Shown here one piece after another: positions 63,178 to 64,000 of a stretch of DNA of 64,000 nucleotides. The notes under the pieces were generated by a model. It worked only from the letters and a program-made list of their open reading frames with translations. It searched no databases and was not told the DNA's origin. A program made the translations under genes and the position numbers. Origin of the DNA: Neoceratodus forsteri (lineage: Eukaryota > Chordata > Ceratodontiformes > Ceratodontidae); the NCBI GenBank assembly GCA_016271365.2, contig CM057454.1, forward strand, positions 697,019,501 through 697,083,500, written 5' to 3'. Position 1 is the first letter of the stretch, and each line of letters starts with the position of its first letter.

Positions 63178-63315
63178 CATTTATTTATTTACTTATTGTT
63201 GATCTAATTATTTATCTTTTCATTTATTTATTTATCTTTATTCATTTGATGATTTCTTTTGTAACTTGTGCGGCACCCTGAGCCCTGGGAAAGGGCCCTT
63301 AAAAATAAAATGACC
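63178..63315 (+). mobile_element. L2-type 3' tail
   Basis: (ATTT)n-rich stretch, then 'gtgcggcaccctgagccctg' and 'ggaaagggcccttaaaaata', resembling the 'cgccctgagcccttgggaaagggcggtataaat' ending typical of vertebrate L2 and its SINEs (shortened here). Too short to assign further. Confidence 0.45.
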
Positions 63316-63528
63316 TTGCCTTGACTGTACATTAAGTCAGGAATCTGAAAGCTACAAATTCAGAAACTTTAAGCAGCAGTGCATGTTTTGGTGACAATGT
63401 TGTACCTTTAGATTTTATTTTATATCAGATTGTCCTTTTTCTTTTCATAGGATAGACCACAATATCATACCAAAAGAAAACACAGTAGCCATGGATGTCT
63501 ACCATGTCCTCCTTAATGGGACAAGATC

Positions 63529-63640
63529 ATAGAAACATAGAATGTGACAGCAGATAAGGACTGCTTGGCCCACCTAGTCTGCCCATTTTCCTACCTTGAC
63601 TGGCAGCCTTTCTTAATTGATTATACTTTCCATCTGGATC
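63529..63640 (-). mobile_element. CR1 3' terminal fragment
   Basis: 'catagaaacatagaatgtga', 'cagcagataaggactgcttgg' split, and 'cctagtctgcccattttcc' match the 3' ends of the other minus-strand CR1s. Confidence 0.88.
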
Positions 63641-63654
63641 AGTTATCATTTCCA

Positions 63655-64000
63655 GAAAAGCTACTGCATCAACTCCAAGATTTGTTTGTTTGTTTGTAAA
63701 TGTTTATTCTTGAATTTCCAAGAAAAGGATAGCCCAGTTGAGAAAGCTAATTTACAATGAGGTCCAGCATTAATACAATACATATATAATCAAAACACCT
63801 TACAAAATCATCTAAAAAACAGCAATATTACACAAACATATACTTAGATATTTTACCAATATATGAGACAACATTAGCAGCAATTTTTAGGTCATGAGAA
63901 TTCATTTAGCATCCAGTCTTTTATCATGCTGCAGGGTACCACTTCCTTAGATTTTAGTTTAGATGGCAGACTATTCCAGGATCTATGTTCAAGATTAATA
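63655..64000 (-). pseudogene. LINE (L2/Rex-type) C-terminus, cut by window edge
   Basis: (TTTG)n tail at 63680-63695 on plus, then on minus 'INLEHRSWNSLPSKLKSKEV' and 'MIKDWMLNEFS' (63885-63999). This is the common C-terminal W-N-S-L-P ... pattern of L2/CR1-group LINEs. Continues beyond the window. Confidence 0.75.

Overview
The window looks like a piece of a large, repeat-swollen vertebrate nuclear genome. It is AT-rich, has microsatellites, and carries LINE, SINE, Penelope and hAT relics on both strands. The abundant CR1-like LINEs end in 'atagaaacatagaa' or 'ttctatgattctatga', and the L2, Rex1-like and L1 elements, hAT transposons and complex tRNA-type SINEs fit a tetrapod or lungfish-like genome. 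An amphibian such as a caecilian is my best guess, but that is inference. I see no convincing host protein-coding gene, rRNA, functional tRNA or CRISPR array. Nearly every recognisable coding stretch belongs to a decayed transposable element.

Layout. (1) 1-27.7 kb is best read as one decayed minus-strand L1 cut apart by later insertions. Its ORF1 C-terminus lies at 27.4-27.7 kb, the ORF2 endonuclease at 24.9-25.8 kb and reverse transcriptase (RT) blocks at 18.4-19.2, 17.8-18.05 and 5.37-5.44 kb. Into it went a plus-strand L2-like LINE (about 1.3-5.36 kb), which itself carries a 3'-tailed retroposon and a Tc1/mariner-type MITE. A long CR1 ('CR1-A', 5.44-17.78 kb) carries a 1.7-kb hAT-like MITE, an almost complete second CR1 ('CR1-B', 8.49-14.38 kb, with tandem 330-bp 5' monomers) and an oppositely oriented, internally deleted CR1. 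A V-SINE-like element, an internally deleted hAT copy and tRNA-type SINEs follow. (2) 27.7-32.9 kb holds another long minus-strand CR1 with an ORF1 esterase, a Penelope N-terminal fragment, an L2-like fragment and an RT fragment.

(3) 33.0-44.5 kb is one nearly complete Penelope-like element: long direct pseudo-LTRs, an RT cut by a CR1, and a GIY-YIG endonuclease. It is interrupted by a Rex1-like LINE, a 570-bp tRNA-type SINE with 16-bp target-site duplications, two CR1s and a palindromic MITE. (4) 44.5-46.2 kb is a CR1 carrying a poly-A retroposon. (5) 46.3-57.1 kb is one hAT transposon whose transposase is split into pieces by a palindromic MITE, CR1, L1, CR1 and L2-like insertions; several junctions can be rejoined to the base. 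(6) 57.8-64 kb is mostly unassigned intergenic DNA with a SINE, a palindromic MITE and LINE 3' ends at the window edge.

The elements do not form a cooperating gene system. The biology is the layering: autonomous elements (CR1, L2, L1, Penelope, hAT), their likely non-autonomous partners (V-SINE sharing the L2-like tail, MITEs sharing hAT-type termini) and an order of insertion readable from the nesting. Boundaries without a stated target-site duplication are accurate only to tens of bases.
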